Assembly: GCA_036023115.1 (NCBI GenBank)
Contig: JAYKKT010000073.1
Location: 13,455,001 to 13,519,000, forward strand
Origin: Brasenia schreberi
Taxonomy: Eukaryota; Streptophyta; Magnoliopsida; Nymphaeales; Cabombaceae
Length of the DNA stretch: 64,000 nt
Reading direction: 5' to 3'
The notes below the pieces were generated by a model, which saw only the letters and a list, made by a program, of their open reading frames with translations, was not told where the DNA came from and made no database searches. The translations under genes were made by a program, and so were the position numbers. How positions within the stretch are numbered: the stretch's first letter is position 1; each line of letters opens with the position of its first letter. Below, one piece after another: positions 35,201-47,200 of the stretch.

Positions 35201-38200
35201 GGCTCTGTGACTCCCACTGTGGTGGCAAGTTCGATTCCAGAGGGGGTAGGGGTGCGTGCATGTTTTTTTGTGTGTTAGGCTTCGGCCTCCCTTTGTTAAC
35301 AAGAAACAGAAAAAAGTCATGGGCCAATATGTGCACTTATGGCGGGTGGTTAACTGCTAATTTTGGGTTCACTGACTGCATTATAACAATGAAGTACATC
35401 CTGTATTGCACTAGTGTGTCCATGCGCGTGCTCTTAGAGGATAATGTTAGATGCTGCTTCCTTTTATTGGAGGTCTCTCCCCTTAGGGCCTTAAGCGAAG
35501 TACATTTAAGTAATTAAGTACAATAATCATGTATGATATGATATCTGTAAGTTTATTATTATTGATATTATTATTTTTAGTAGTAGTAGTAGTATGTTTC
35601 ACTGCCTCTGCAGGGGATACGACCAACCCCTTGATGGGATATCTCACAAGAATACATTATAATGAATAGGAAAGATGTTGCTAAACGATACATTACAAAG
35701 AAATGAACAAATGAACGCATTGGGATCTATTGAAATTGTTAGCACCTCCGGGGGATACGACCACCCTTCATATGTTTAAGAGCTTCTTTGACTTCATTCT
35801 TTTTAATACATCGGCAGAAATTGTGGTTTATATACTTTTCTGATTTCACTAACTCTCCTAAGTTAATACTAACATCTTTATTTTCATTAAAAAGCTTGTG
35901 GTTTATATACTTTTCTGATTTGACTAACTCTCCTAAGTTAATACTAACATCTTTATTTTCATTAAAAAGCTATTTTTAATAGCTTTTTAATGAAAATAAA
36001 GATGTTAGTATTAACTTAGGAGAGTTAGTGAAATCAGAAAAGTATATAAACCACAATTTCTGCCGATGTATTCAAAAGAATGAGGTCAAAGAGGAAGGGT
36101 AGTAAATTGGTAGGACCAAACAATATTCCTATAGAAGTTTGGAAAATACTAGGAGAAATAGGAATCACTTGGCTCACAAGACTATTTAATGAAATATTGA
36201 GAAACCAAAAAATGTCTGAGGAATGGAGAGCGAGTACACTTATACCCATATATAAGAACAAGGGAGACATTTAAAATTGTGTGAATTATCGAGGTATCAA
36301 GTTAATGAGCCATATTATGAAATTATGGGAAAGAATTATCAAATGTAAGTTAAGACAAATATCAAGTACAACACAGAACCAATTTGGATTCATGCCAGGC
36401 AGATCCACTGTTGAAGCGTTTTACCTTTTGAGACGTCTTTGGAACATTTTAGAGCAAAAAAGAAAGACCCTTCACATGCTATTTGTTGATATAGAAAAAG
36501 CTTACGATAGGGTACCGAGGGAGGTTCTTTGGAGAACTTTGGAAAAAAGAGGTATCCCATTGACATACTGTAAACACCCCAAAAATTCCATGTTTTTAAA
36601 CTCCTAAACACCCCAAAAATTCCATATTTTTAAACTCCTAAATTTTGAAAAAGCCAGCTCGTGGCCAAAACAAGAGAAAGAAGGAAAGTTCAAGCCCGTT
36701 CGGAGAAAAGCCAGACAAAAGGTCAAAACTGGAATTCAGGTCAAAATCAAGTTCAACTCTAAAAAGAAAACAGAAGCCAAACCCTTGATGAAGCCGTAAG
36801 AGGTCAAGCACCAGGCCTGTCAAAACGAAAATCCGAAGTCCGTTGGAAAATCCAAGATTGACTTCATCCAAAACAAGCCTAAGACGGAACCAGACGAATT
36901 AAAACCGAATGTCAAAAAGTCCAGAAAGTGAGAAATGGGTCGGACAAGACAAACAAACAACAACAACAACAACTAAGCCTTTTCCCATACTAGACGGGGT
37001 CGGCTACATGGATTCTTTGTTTCCACAGATCTCTATCGTGTGCCATGTTAGCAGTTAACTCCCAATAAGCTAGATCATTCTTTATTGTTTCTTTCCAACA
37101 CTTTTGTGGTCGTCCTCTACCTCTTTTAATACTTTCTAAATTTAGGTTTTCTAACCTTCTTACAGGTTCTTCTTTTGATCTTCTTTCTATATGTCCAAAC
37201 CATCTTAAACGATGTTCTCTCATTTTATCCTCTATTGGTGCCACTCCTAATTTGTTTCTAATAACCTCATTATGTATACGGTCTTTTCTTGTATGACCAC
37301 TCATCCATCTCAACATCTTCATTTCTGTCACAGACATCTTTTGTACATGTTGATGATTAACTGCCCAACACTCAGAACCATAAAACATGGCAGGCCTAAC
37401 TGCTGCTCTATAATATTTACCTTTTAATTTTAATGGTATCTTCTTGTCACAAAGAATACCTGATGCTCCTCTCCATTTTAACCAACCAGCATTAATTCTA
37501 TGTGTAACATCTCCATCAATTCTTCCATCACTTTGAAAAATTGACCCTAGGTATTTAAAACTTTCCTTTTGGGGAATGCAATGTGTGCCAATTTTAATTT
37601 CTATGTCCTCTGAAGTAGCCAAATGATCAAACTTACATTCCATATATTCTGTCTTTGTTCTACTAAGTCGGAGGCCTTTGTTTTCTAATGTTTCTCTCCA
37701 TAGTTCCAATTTTCTATTAACTTTTTCCTTAGACTCCTCCACTAATACAATGTCATCTGCAAATAACATACACCAAGGTACTTCATCTTGAATATGTTTT
37801 GTTAACTCATCCATCACCATTATAAATAAGTATGGACTTAAAGTTGATCCTTGATGTAACCCAATATTAACTTCAAAGAAGTCTGTCGTTCCTTCATGAG
37901 TCCTCACACATGTTTTTGCACCATCATACATGTCTCTTATAAGGTTAATATATGTCAATGGGATACCTCTTTTTTCCAAAGTTCTCCAAAGAACCTCCCT
38001 CGGTACCCTATCATAAGCTTTTTCTAGATCAATAAATATCATGTGAAGGTCTTTCTTTTTTGCTCTAAAATGTTCCATAAGACGTCTCAAAAGGTGAATC
38101 GCTTCAATAGTAGATCTACCAGGCATAAATCCAAATTGGTTCTCTGTTGTACTTGATACTTGTCTTAACCTACGTTCAATAATTCTTTCCCATAATTTCA

Positions 38201-41200
38201 TAGTATGACTCATTAACTTGATACCTCGATAATTCGCACAATTTTGAATGTCTCCCTTATTTTTATATATGGGTATAAGTGTACTTGCTCTCCATTCCTC
38301 GCGCATCTTTTGGTTTTTCCATATTTCATTAAATAGTCTTGTGAGCCAAGTGATTCCTATTTCTCCTAGTATTTTCCAAACTTCTATAGGAATATTATCT
38401 GGTCCTACCGATTTACCACTCTTCATATGTTTAAGAGCCTCTTTGACTTCATTCTTTTGAATACGTCGGTAGAAATTGTGGTTTATATACTTTTCTGACT
38501 TGGCTAAATCTCCTAAACTAATACTAAAATCTTTATTTTCATAAAAGATTATAAAAATAGTTTTTCCATCTATTTCTTATATCATCATTTGCCACTAGAA
38601 TTTTTTCATCCTCGTCTTTTATGCATCTAACATAATTAAGATCTTTAGTTTTCTTATCTCTAGCCCTAGCTATCCTAAAAATGTCTCTTTCACCCTCTTT
38701 TGAGTTGAGTTTTTTATATAAGTCCTCCCAAATCTTAGCTTTTGCTTCACTAACGGCCTTTTTTGCTTCCTTCTTTGCTTTCTTATAAGCTTCTAAAGTT
38801 TCACTAGTTTTTTTAGCATAATGTAATTTGTAACATGCCCTCTTTGCCTTGATTTTGTTTTGTACTACTTCACTCCACCACCAAGCTTCTTTTTGTGCCG
38901 GTACACCTCCCTTAGGTACCCCTAACACATCTTTCGCCACTTTCCTAATATGTATAGCAATATTGTTCCACATATCAGAGGGTGTGCCAACATAATTCCA
39001 AACATCTCCTTGAAGGACTTTTTGTTTAAATATATCTTCTTTCTCACTTTTGAGGTTCCACCATTTAGTCTGAATAGCTCGATGCACTCTTTTCTTCTTT
39101 GTCCATTTTTTTATTTGTAAATCCATAACTAAAAGTCGATGTTGGGTGGTTAAGCTTTCTCCTGGAATTACCTTACAATCTTTACAACACGCTCTATCTT
39201 TTTTTCTACAAATAAAGTAATCAATTTGTGTTTGTGATAAGCCACTCTTATAAGTAATTAAATGTTCATCTCGTTTTTTGAAGATTGTATTGACTATAAA
39301 GAGATCAAATGACATAGCAAAATTTAAAATCTCCCTACCTTCCTCGTTTATATCCCCATAACCAAAGTTTCCATGAATCCCTTGATATCCTAATGCCTCT
39401 TTACCGACATGTCCATTTAAATCTCCTCCTAAACAAATCATCTCCCTTTGTGGAATCTTTTGAAACACCTTATCTAACTCTTCCCAAAAAACTGTCTTTA
39501 TACTATCTTCTAGTCCTACTTGGGGTGCGTAAGCACAAACTATATTCAAAACCTCCACTCCTAACACTAATTTCAATGTCATGATTCGGTCACCATATCG
39601 TTGTATGTCTACTACACTCTCCTTTAAATCTTTATTTATGATAATACCAACTCCGTTTCGGGCCTTTTCTTTACCTGAGTACCATAATTTAAAACCTGTA
39701 TCCTCTATCTCCTTTGCTTTTTCTCCAACCCATTTTGTCTCTTGTAAACATAGAATATGAATCTTTCTCCGAATCATAGTATCTACCACCTCCATTAGCT
39801 TACCCGATAATGTTCCGATATTCCAAGAACCAATACGAATCTTATTATCTAGGACTAGCTTCCTTACCTCCCGCATTCGTCCATAATCAAAATGCGGAGA
39901 CCCTCTCTGAAAATTTTTCACTACATTCGGGCGGCAATGTAGCGGGACTAACTTCTTTACCCACACCCGTCCATGATGTGGGAACCCTCTCTGCAATTGA
40001 TTCACTACATTCGGGCGAAAATGTAGTGGCCCTTGCTTACTTCTTACTGCATTCGGGCTCTGCAGCACGTCGCTAGGCGGGAACGCCCCAAAGCAATGCT
40101 TATAATTTTTGTAATCCATGTTGTAGAAATCCGACGAAGTTTTACGCTGGCTGTCGGAAGCCTAACACAACCCTCCTCCTTTATCCGGGCTTGGGACCGG
40201 CAATGCAAGGGTGATCCCTTACATGGGCTTGTAGAAATGGGTCGGACAAGAGGACTGGGAAAAAGCCAGCCTAAAAGCAGGTCGCCGAGAAATCAGAGCC
40301 TGTTTAGAAACCGTCCATTTCGTACAGCAAAGAAGGACTCAAGAAGAAATTTTGGATTGGACTTTGACAAAAAAATTCAGATCCAGATCCATTTGGAATT
40401 TGGATTGGGTTGGATCCTAGGATCCAAACCCAAAACCAAGACCCATCCTTGGCCTATAAATAAGGCCAAGGGGGGGAGTTCACGTGAATTCACTCTTGGG
40501 CATTTGGGGAGCTTGAGAAAAGTAAGAGAGAGAGCGTGTGAAAAGTCAACAATAGTGGGCTAAGCCATGTTGGCTTGACCTAGGGCTAAGTGGGCTTAAA
40601 CCATGTTGGCTTTGACCTAGGGGTGGGCTGCAACAAGGAAGGCATTGACTAAGGCTAAGTGGCTGCATTAAGTGGTGGACCGGCTGCACCTTGGATCGAG
40701 TTGACTTTGACGTGGACTGCACCAAGAGGTAAGCCTTGACTTGACCCACTTGACTCCAACCGAGCCACCTTGCTCCCTTGGCTAAACCCTTGGACGACTG
40801 GACTGAACCTACCCGAACCGACCTATAGCTCGACAATCCCAAACCGAACCCACCACCTAACCGCCACCCTCACCTTGCACCTGGCCGAACCATGGCCTTG
40901 AACCCAACTGACCTAACCTAGCCATCCCTATTACCTGACGGCTACACCCCTTGACCTTCACCTAAAACCTGCCCTAGATGTGGGCTGCACCCACCTTAGC
41001 CGAACCAAGGTTGATTAAGCCTTGACCAAACCCATAACCCCATCTAAGCCGACTTGACCAAACTCGGTTTTGATCGGCCCCAAACCAAACCTGCCCCCAC
41101 CTAACCAAGGCCAAACCAACCTAAACCTACCTTGACCAAACTCGGCTGTAACCTAGCTAAACCGCCACCTTGAACCACACCCTAAACCTGCCCTAGACTT

Positions 41201-44200
41201 GGGTTGCACCCACCTGACACTCTTTGCTGCAACCTGCTCTAAAAACCCACCTTGAGCCACCTTGCACCTTGGCCGAACCAAGGTTGATTGAGCCTTGGCT
41301 CGACCAGCCCCTAACCGACCTAGTTTTGGGCTGCTCCTACACCATCCCACGCCCATCTAAACCGACCTACCTTGCTGCCCTAACCAGCCTTGGCTTGCCT
41401 TGACTTGAACCAAGGCTTAACCGACCTAAGCCTACCCAAACCAAACCCATCGGACCCGGTTGAACCTCTTCTCCCTTGAGCCGAACTAAGGACATGCTGC
41501 ACCTTGGTTGACTTGCACTCAAGCCGCATCACCTTGGAACCAAACCATTGATTCGACTCATCCTTGAGGAGCCAAACCACCCAGCCGGCTACACACCTTG
41601 ACTTGGGCCGATCTCCCTTGGACGTGGGATGCACCAAGAGCTGCACCTAGCCGAACCACATTGGGGCTGGGGTGGACTTGACCTCGCTGAATCCCGCACT
41701 CGAGTTAGGAAAAGTGTAAGTCTTCCAAACTTCATTTCAAACTGCTTTTCCTTTCAATTCAATTCGTAACGGGGTTGTAATAATGGAGCGAAGTCTCACC
41801 CTGAGTTGTAATATTAGTGCATGAAAACGATCGCACCCACGAACACTTGAGCCTTTCTGCTCTTATCTGGTGGATGAACACGATCACACACATGTGCAGT
41901 TGAGTCTTTCTGCTCTTTACACGCACATGCACTTGAGCCTTTCCGCTCTTTGTCTCAATATACATTATAACACATTCTATACTTCGAACCCCATCTTTTC
42001 TTAAGCAAGTATACATACTTACATTTGGGTACATTTATTTTCGTGAAAGTAGTTTGAGTTGCACTTACATTCGGGTGAATTTACTTTTGGGAAAGCAGAG
42101 TGAGTTGCCATTTAAATTCGTGTTAGTTTACTTTTGTGAAAGTCGAGTAATCGCACCCACGAGCACTCGAGCCTTTCCGCTCTTAAACTGTACACGAAAA
42201 CACCCACGAGCACTTGAGCCTTTTCGTTCTTAAAACTGCACACGAGTACACCCACGTGCAATTGAGCCTTTTCGCTCTTAAATTGCACATGATCGCACTC
42301 ACGCGCACTCGAGCCTTCTCGCTCTTAAGCTAAATATATATATTTCAATTCGAGTAAATTTACTTCGTGAAAGTCGTGTGAGTTGCACTTACATTAGGGT
42401 GAATTTACTTTTAAGTCATGTGAGTTGTACTTACATTCGAGTGGATTTACTTTAAGTTCTGTGAGTTGCAATTTAAATTCCACACGAGAACACCCACGAG
42501 CACTCAAGCCTTTCCGCTCTTAAACTGTACACAAGTACTCGAGTGCTCGTGAGTGCTCGTGCCTTTCCCCACTTGACATTTAAACAGTTCAAATTTAAGT
42601 GCAACTCTACTTTCACAAAAGTAAACTCACACGACTTAAAATATATATATATATATATGTTTATCCTAAGAGCGGAAAGGCTCGAGTGCTCGTGAGTGTA
42701 CTTGTGTACAGTTTAAGAGCGGAAAGGCTCGAGTGCTTGTGGGTGTTCTCGTGTGGAATTTAAATTGCAACTCACACAACTTGAAAGTAAATCCACCCGA
42801 ATGTAAGTACAACTCACACGACTTAGAAAGTAAATCCACCCGAATGATAGTGCAACTCACACGACTTTCACGAAGTAAATTTACCCGAATTGAAATATAT
42901 ATATTTAGCTTAAGAGCGAGAAGGGCTCGAGTGCGCGTGAGTGCGATCGTGTGCAATTTAAGAGCGAAAAGGCTCAAGTGCACGTGGGTGTACTCGTGTG
43001 CAGTTTTAAGAGCAGAAAGGCTAAAGTGCTCGTGGGTGTTTTCGTGTACAGTTTAAGAGCGGAAAGGCTTGAGTGCTCGTGGGTGCGATTACTCGACTTT
43101 CACAAAAGTAAACTCACACAAATTTAAATGGCAACTCACTCTGCTTTCTCAAAAGTAAATTCACCCGAATGTAAGTGTAACTCACATTGCTTTCACGAAA
43201 GTAAATGTACCCAAATGTAAGTATGTATACTTGCTTAAGAAAAGATGGGGTTCGAAGTATAGAATGTGTTATAATGTATATTGGGGCAAAGAGCGGAATG
43301 GCTCAACTGCACGTGTGTGTGATCGTATTCATCCACCAGATAAGAGCGGAAAGGCTCAAGTGTTCGTGGGTGCGATCGTTTTCATGCACTAATATTACAA
43401 CTCAGGGTGAGACTTCGCTCCATTATTACAACCCCGTTACGAATTGAATTGAAAGGAAAAACAGTTTGAAATGAAGTTTGGAAGACTTACACTTTTCCTA
43501 ACTCGAGTTCGGGATTCAGCGAGGTCAAGTCCACCCCAGCCCCAATGTGGTTCGGCTAGGTGCAGCTCTTTGTGCAGCCCACGTCCGAGGGAGATCGGCT
43601 CAAGTCAAGGTGTGTAGCCGGCCAAGTGGTTCGGCTCCTCAAGGATGATTCGAGTCCATGGTTTGGTTCCAAGGTGATGCGGCTTGAGTGCAAGTCAACC
43701 AAGGTGCAGCACGTCCCTGATTCGGCTTAAGGGAGAAGAGGTTCAGCTGGGTCCGATGGGTTTTGTTTGGGTAGGCTTAGGTTGGTTAGACCTTGGTTCA
43801 AGTAAAGGCAAGCTAAGGCCGGTTAGGGCAGCGAGGTAGGTCGGTTTAGATGGGCGCGAGATGGTGTAGTAGCAGCTCAAAACTAGGTCGGTTAGAGGCT
43901 GGTTTAGTGGGTTTAGGGCAGGTCGAGCCAAGGCTCAATCAACCTTGGTTCGGCCAAGGTGCAAGGTGGCTCAAGGTGGGTTTTTAGGGTAGGTTGCAGC
44001 AAAGAGTGTTAGGTGGGTGCAACCCAAGTCTAGGACAGGTTTAGGGTGTGGTTCAAGGTGGCGGTTTAGCTAGGTTACAACCGAGTTTGGTCAAGGTCGG
44101 TTTAGGTGGGGGCAGGTTTGGTTTGGGCCGGTCAAAACCGAGTTTGGTCAAGTCGGCTTAGATGGGGCTGTGGGTTTGGTCAAGGCTTAATCAACCTTGG

Positions 44201-47200
44201 TTCGGCTAAGGTGGGTGCAGCCCACATTTAGGGAAGGTTTTAGGTGAAGGTCAAGGGGTGTAGCCGTGAGGTTCAAGAGATGGCTAGGTTAGGTCGGTTG
44301 GGTTCAAGGCCATGGTTCGGCCAGGTGCAAGGTGAGGGTGGCGGTTAGGTGGTGGGTTCGGTTTGGGATTGTCGAGCCATAGGTCGGTTAGGGTAGGTTC
44401 AGTCCAGCCGTCCAAGGGTTTAGCCAAGGGATGGTCAAGAGCAGCAAGGTGGCTCGGTTGGAGTTAAGTGGATCAAGTCAAGGCTTACCTCTTGGTGCAG
44501 CCCACGTCCAAGTCAACTCGATCCAAGGTGCAGCCGGTCCACCACTTGATGTAGGCACTTAGCCTTAGTCAATGCCTTCCTTGTTGCAGCCCACCCCTAA
44601 GTCAAGCCAACATGGTTTAAGCCCACTTAGCCCTAGGTCAAGCCAACATGGCTAAACCCATTATTGTTGACTTTTCACACACTCTCTCTCTTACTTTTCC
44701 CAAGCTCCCCAAATGCCCAAGAATGAATTCACGTGAACTCCCCCCCCCTCCCTTGGCCTTATTTATAGGCCAAGGGTGGGTCTTGGTTTTGGGTGTGGAT
44801 CTTAGGATCCAACCCAATCCAAATTCCAAATTCCAAATGGATCTGGATCTGGATTTTGTTGTCTAAGTTCAATCCAAAATTTCTTCTTGAGTCCTTTGCT
44901 ATCCGAAACAGACAGTTTCTAAACACGGTTTCTCGGCGACCTGCTTTTAGGCTGGGTTTTTCCCAGTCCTCTTGTCCGACCCATTTCTCACTTTTCGGAC
45001 TTTTTGACATTCGGTTTTTATCTGTCTGGTTCCGTCTCAGGCTTGTTTTGGATGAAGTCAATCTTGAATTTTCCAACGAACTTCGGATTTTCGTTTTGAC
45101 AGGCTTGGTGCTTGATCTCTTACGGCTTCATCTGGGGTTTGGATTCTGTTTTCGTTTTAGAGCTGAACTTGATTTTGACCCGAATTTCGGTTTTGACCTT
45201 CTGTCTGGCTTTTCTCTGAACGAGCTTGAACTTTCCTTCTTTCTCTTGTTTTGGCCTCGAGCTGACTTTTTCGAAATTCAAGAGTTTAAAAACATGGAAT
45301 TTCTGGGGTGTTTACACATACATTAACCTTATAGGAGACATGCACGATGGTGCAAAAACATGTGTGAGGACTCATGAAAGAATGACAAACTTCTTTGAAG
45401 TTTATATTGGGTTACATCAATGATCAACTTTAAGTCCATACTTATTTATAATGGTGATTGATGAGTTAACAAAACATATTCAAGATGAAGTGGTGTATGT
45501 TATTTGCATATGACATTGTGTTAGTGGAAGAGTCTAAGGAAAAAGTTAATAGAAAATTGGAACTATGGAGAGAAGCATTAGAAAGCAAAGGCCTCCGGCT
45601 TAGTAGAACAAAGACACAATATATGGAATGTAAGTTTGATCATTTGGTTACTTTAGAGGACATAGAAGTTAAAATTGACACACATTGCATCTCTCAAAAG
45701 GAAAGTTTTAAATACCTAGGGTCAATTTTTCAGAGTGATGGAAGAATTGATGGAGATGTAACACAAAATTAATGATGGTTGGTTAAAATGGAGAGGTGCA
45801 TAAGGTATTCTTTGTGATAAAAAGATACCATTAAAATTAAAAGGTAAATACTATAGAGTAGCAATTAGACCTGCCATGTTTTATGGTTCTGAGTGTTGGG
45901 CAGTTAATTATCAACATGTACAATGATGTTTGTGACAGAAATGAAGATGTTGAGATGAATGAGTAGTCATACAAGAAAAGACCGTATACATAATGAGGTT
46001 ATTAGAAACAAATTAGGAGTGGCACCAATAGAGGATAAAATGAGAGAATATCGTTTAAAATGGTTTAGACATATAGAAAGAAGATCCAAAGAAGAACTTC
46101 TAAGAAGGTATGAGAAACTAAATTTGGAAAGTATTAAAAGAGGTAGAGGACGACCACAAAAGTGTTGGAAAGAAACAATAAAGAATGATCTAGCTTATTG
46201 TGAGTTAATTGCTAACATAGCACACGATAGAGCTCTGTGGAAACAAAGAATCCATGTAGTTGACTCCGTCTAGAATGGGAAAAGGCTTAGTTGTTGTTGT
46301 TTGTAGCAATTAGACCTGTCTGTGACAGAGATGAAGATGTTGATTTGGATGAGTGATCATACAAGAAAAGACCGTATACATAATGAGGTTATTAGAAACA
46401 AATTAGGAGTGACACCAATAGAGGATAAAATGAGAGAATATGGTTTAAGATGGTTTGGACATATAGAAAGAAGATAAGAAGAAGAACCTCTAAGAATGTA
46501 TGAAAAACTAAATTTGGAAAGTATTAAAAGAGGTAGAGGACGACCACAAAAGTGTTGGAAAGAAACAATAAAGAATGATCTAGCTTATTGTGAGTTAACT
46601 GCTAACATGGCACATGATAGAGCTCTATGGAAACAAAGAATTCATGTAGCCGACCCCGTCGAGTATGGGAAAAGGCTTAGCTGTTGTTGTTGTTTGGATT
46701 CTCAAGCTGAGATTGGGCTGACCCTTACTAGTTGGGTACGTCTCAGTGCCTCATCAGATATTAAAGCCCCATCCATTTGTTAGAAGGTCCATGCCTTCTG
46801 TGGACAATTACACCTCCAGATTTTACCAAAAGAGGTGAATGTCTTGAAGTTGATGGTTATTTTCTCTGTTTATAGGTTTTACATCCACATTCCATGCGAC
46901 CTGCTAGAGAGAGTGACATTCCTGTGAGAGTTAAGAATTCTTACAACCCAAAAGCTCCTGGAACCCTCATTACGAAGACGAGGGATATGAGTAAGGTTGT
47001 AAATATCTTATCTTTTACTGCTTTTAGATGGAGTCTGAAATTCTTGGAGCGTCCCTTTTTAATTCCAAGTTTCTTGCTTGCGTTAATCTTGAGCAGGCCC
47101 TATTGACCAGCATAGTTGTAAAGAGAAATGTAACCATGTTGGATATTGTGAGTACTCGAATGCTTGGTCAATTTGGATTTTTGGCTAAAGTAAGTCTTCT

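Larger units (their letters stand above)
36949..40232 (-). mobile_element. RTE LINE copy 2, essentially full length
   Basis: A 3.28-kb non-LTR retrotransposon inserted in the left arm of the palindrome. The 18-bp target duplication AGAAATGGGTCGGACAAG is perfect (36931-36948 and 40233-40250). The uninterrupted site is visible in the right arm near 44981-44998. The 3' end is a (TTG)n run on the minus strand (36949-36975), as is usual for the RTE clade. A short 5' leader (40120-40232) precedes the ATG at 40119. It is the best preserved of the RTE copies in the window. Confidence 0.95.
36569..45317. mobile_element. Giant palindromic element with TG...CA ends
   Basis: Starts TGTAAACACC and ends GGTGTTTACA. 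It is flanked by a perfect 5-bp duplication, CATAC (36564-36568 and 45318-45322); removing one copy plus the element restores the LINE reading across the site. Left arm 36569-36948 plus 40251 to about 42640, and right arm about 42660-45317, are inverted copies of each other over about 2.7 kb with visible divergence. Without the later LINE insertion the element is about 5.4 kb. Order from each end inward is: a terminal segment, a TATA-like box, a strand-biased block of CCTTGACC/AACCGACC-type repeats, a block starting at CGTAACGGGGTTGTAATAAT, then tandem repeats of 60-70 bp around the AT-rich centre. No convincing protein is encoded. TG...CA ends and 5-bp duplications are typical of LTR retroelements, but inverted ends are not. 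A foldback-type DNA transposon is the alternative. Confidence 0.88.

Noticed and set aside
40033..40563. A 176-codon plus-strand ORF
   Set aside because: It runs from the antisense of the RTE 5' end across its target duplication into the palindrome arm, so it is a chance chimera of two elements.
41790..43440. CRISPR-like spaced repeats
   Set aside because: Units and spacing are irregular, spacers are themselves repeats, the organism is a plant, and the block is part of a transposed inverted repeat.
36569..45317. The palindrome as an assembly artefact (a read and its reverse complement joined)
   Set aside because: The arms differ by many substitutions and indels, only the left arm has the RTE insertion and the duplicated terminus, and an exact CATAC duplication restores the host LINE. 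An artefact would give identical arms.
44793..45326. A 177-codon plus-strand ORF in the right arm
   Set aside because: The mirrored left-arm sequence does not keep the frame, composition is Phe/Leu-rich low-information, and no family is recognised.
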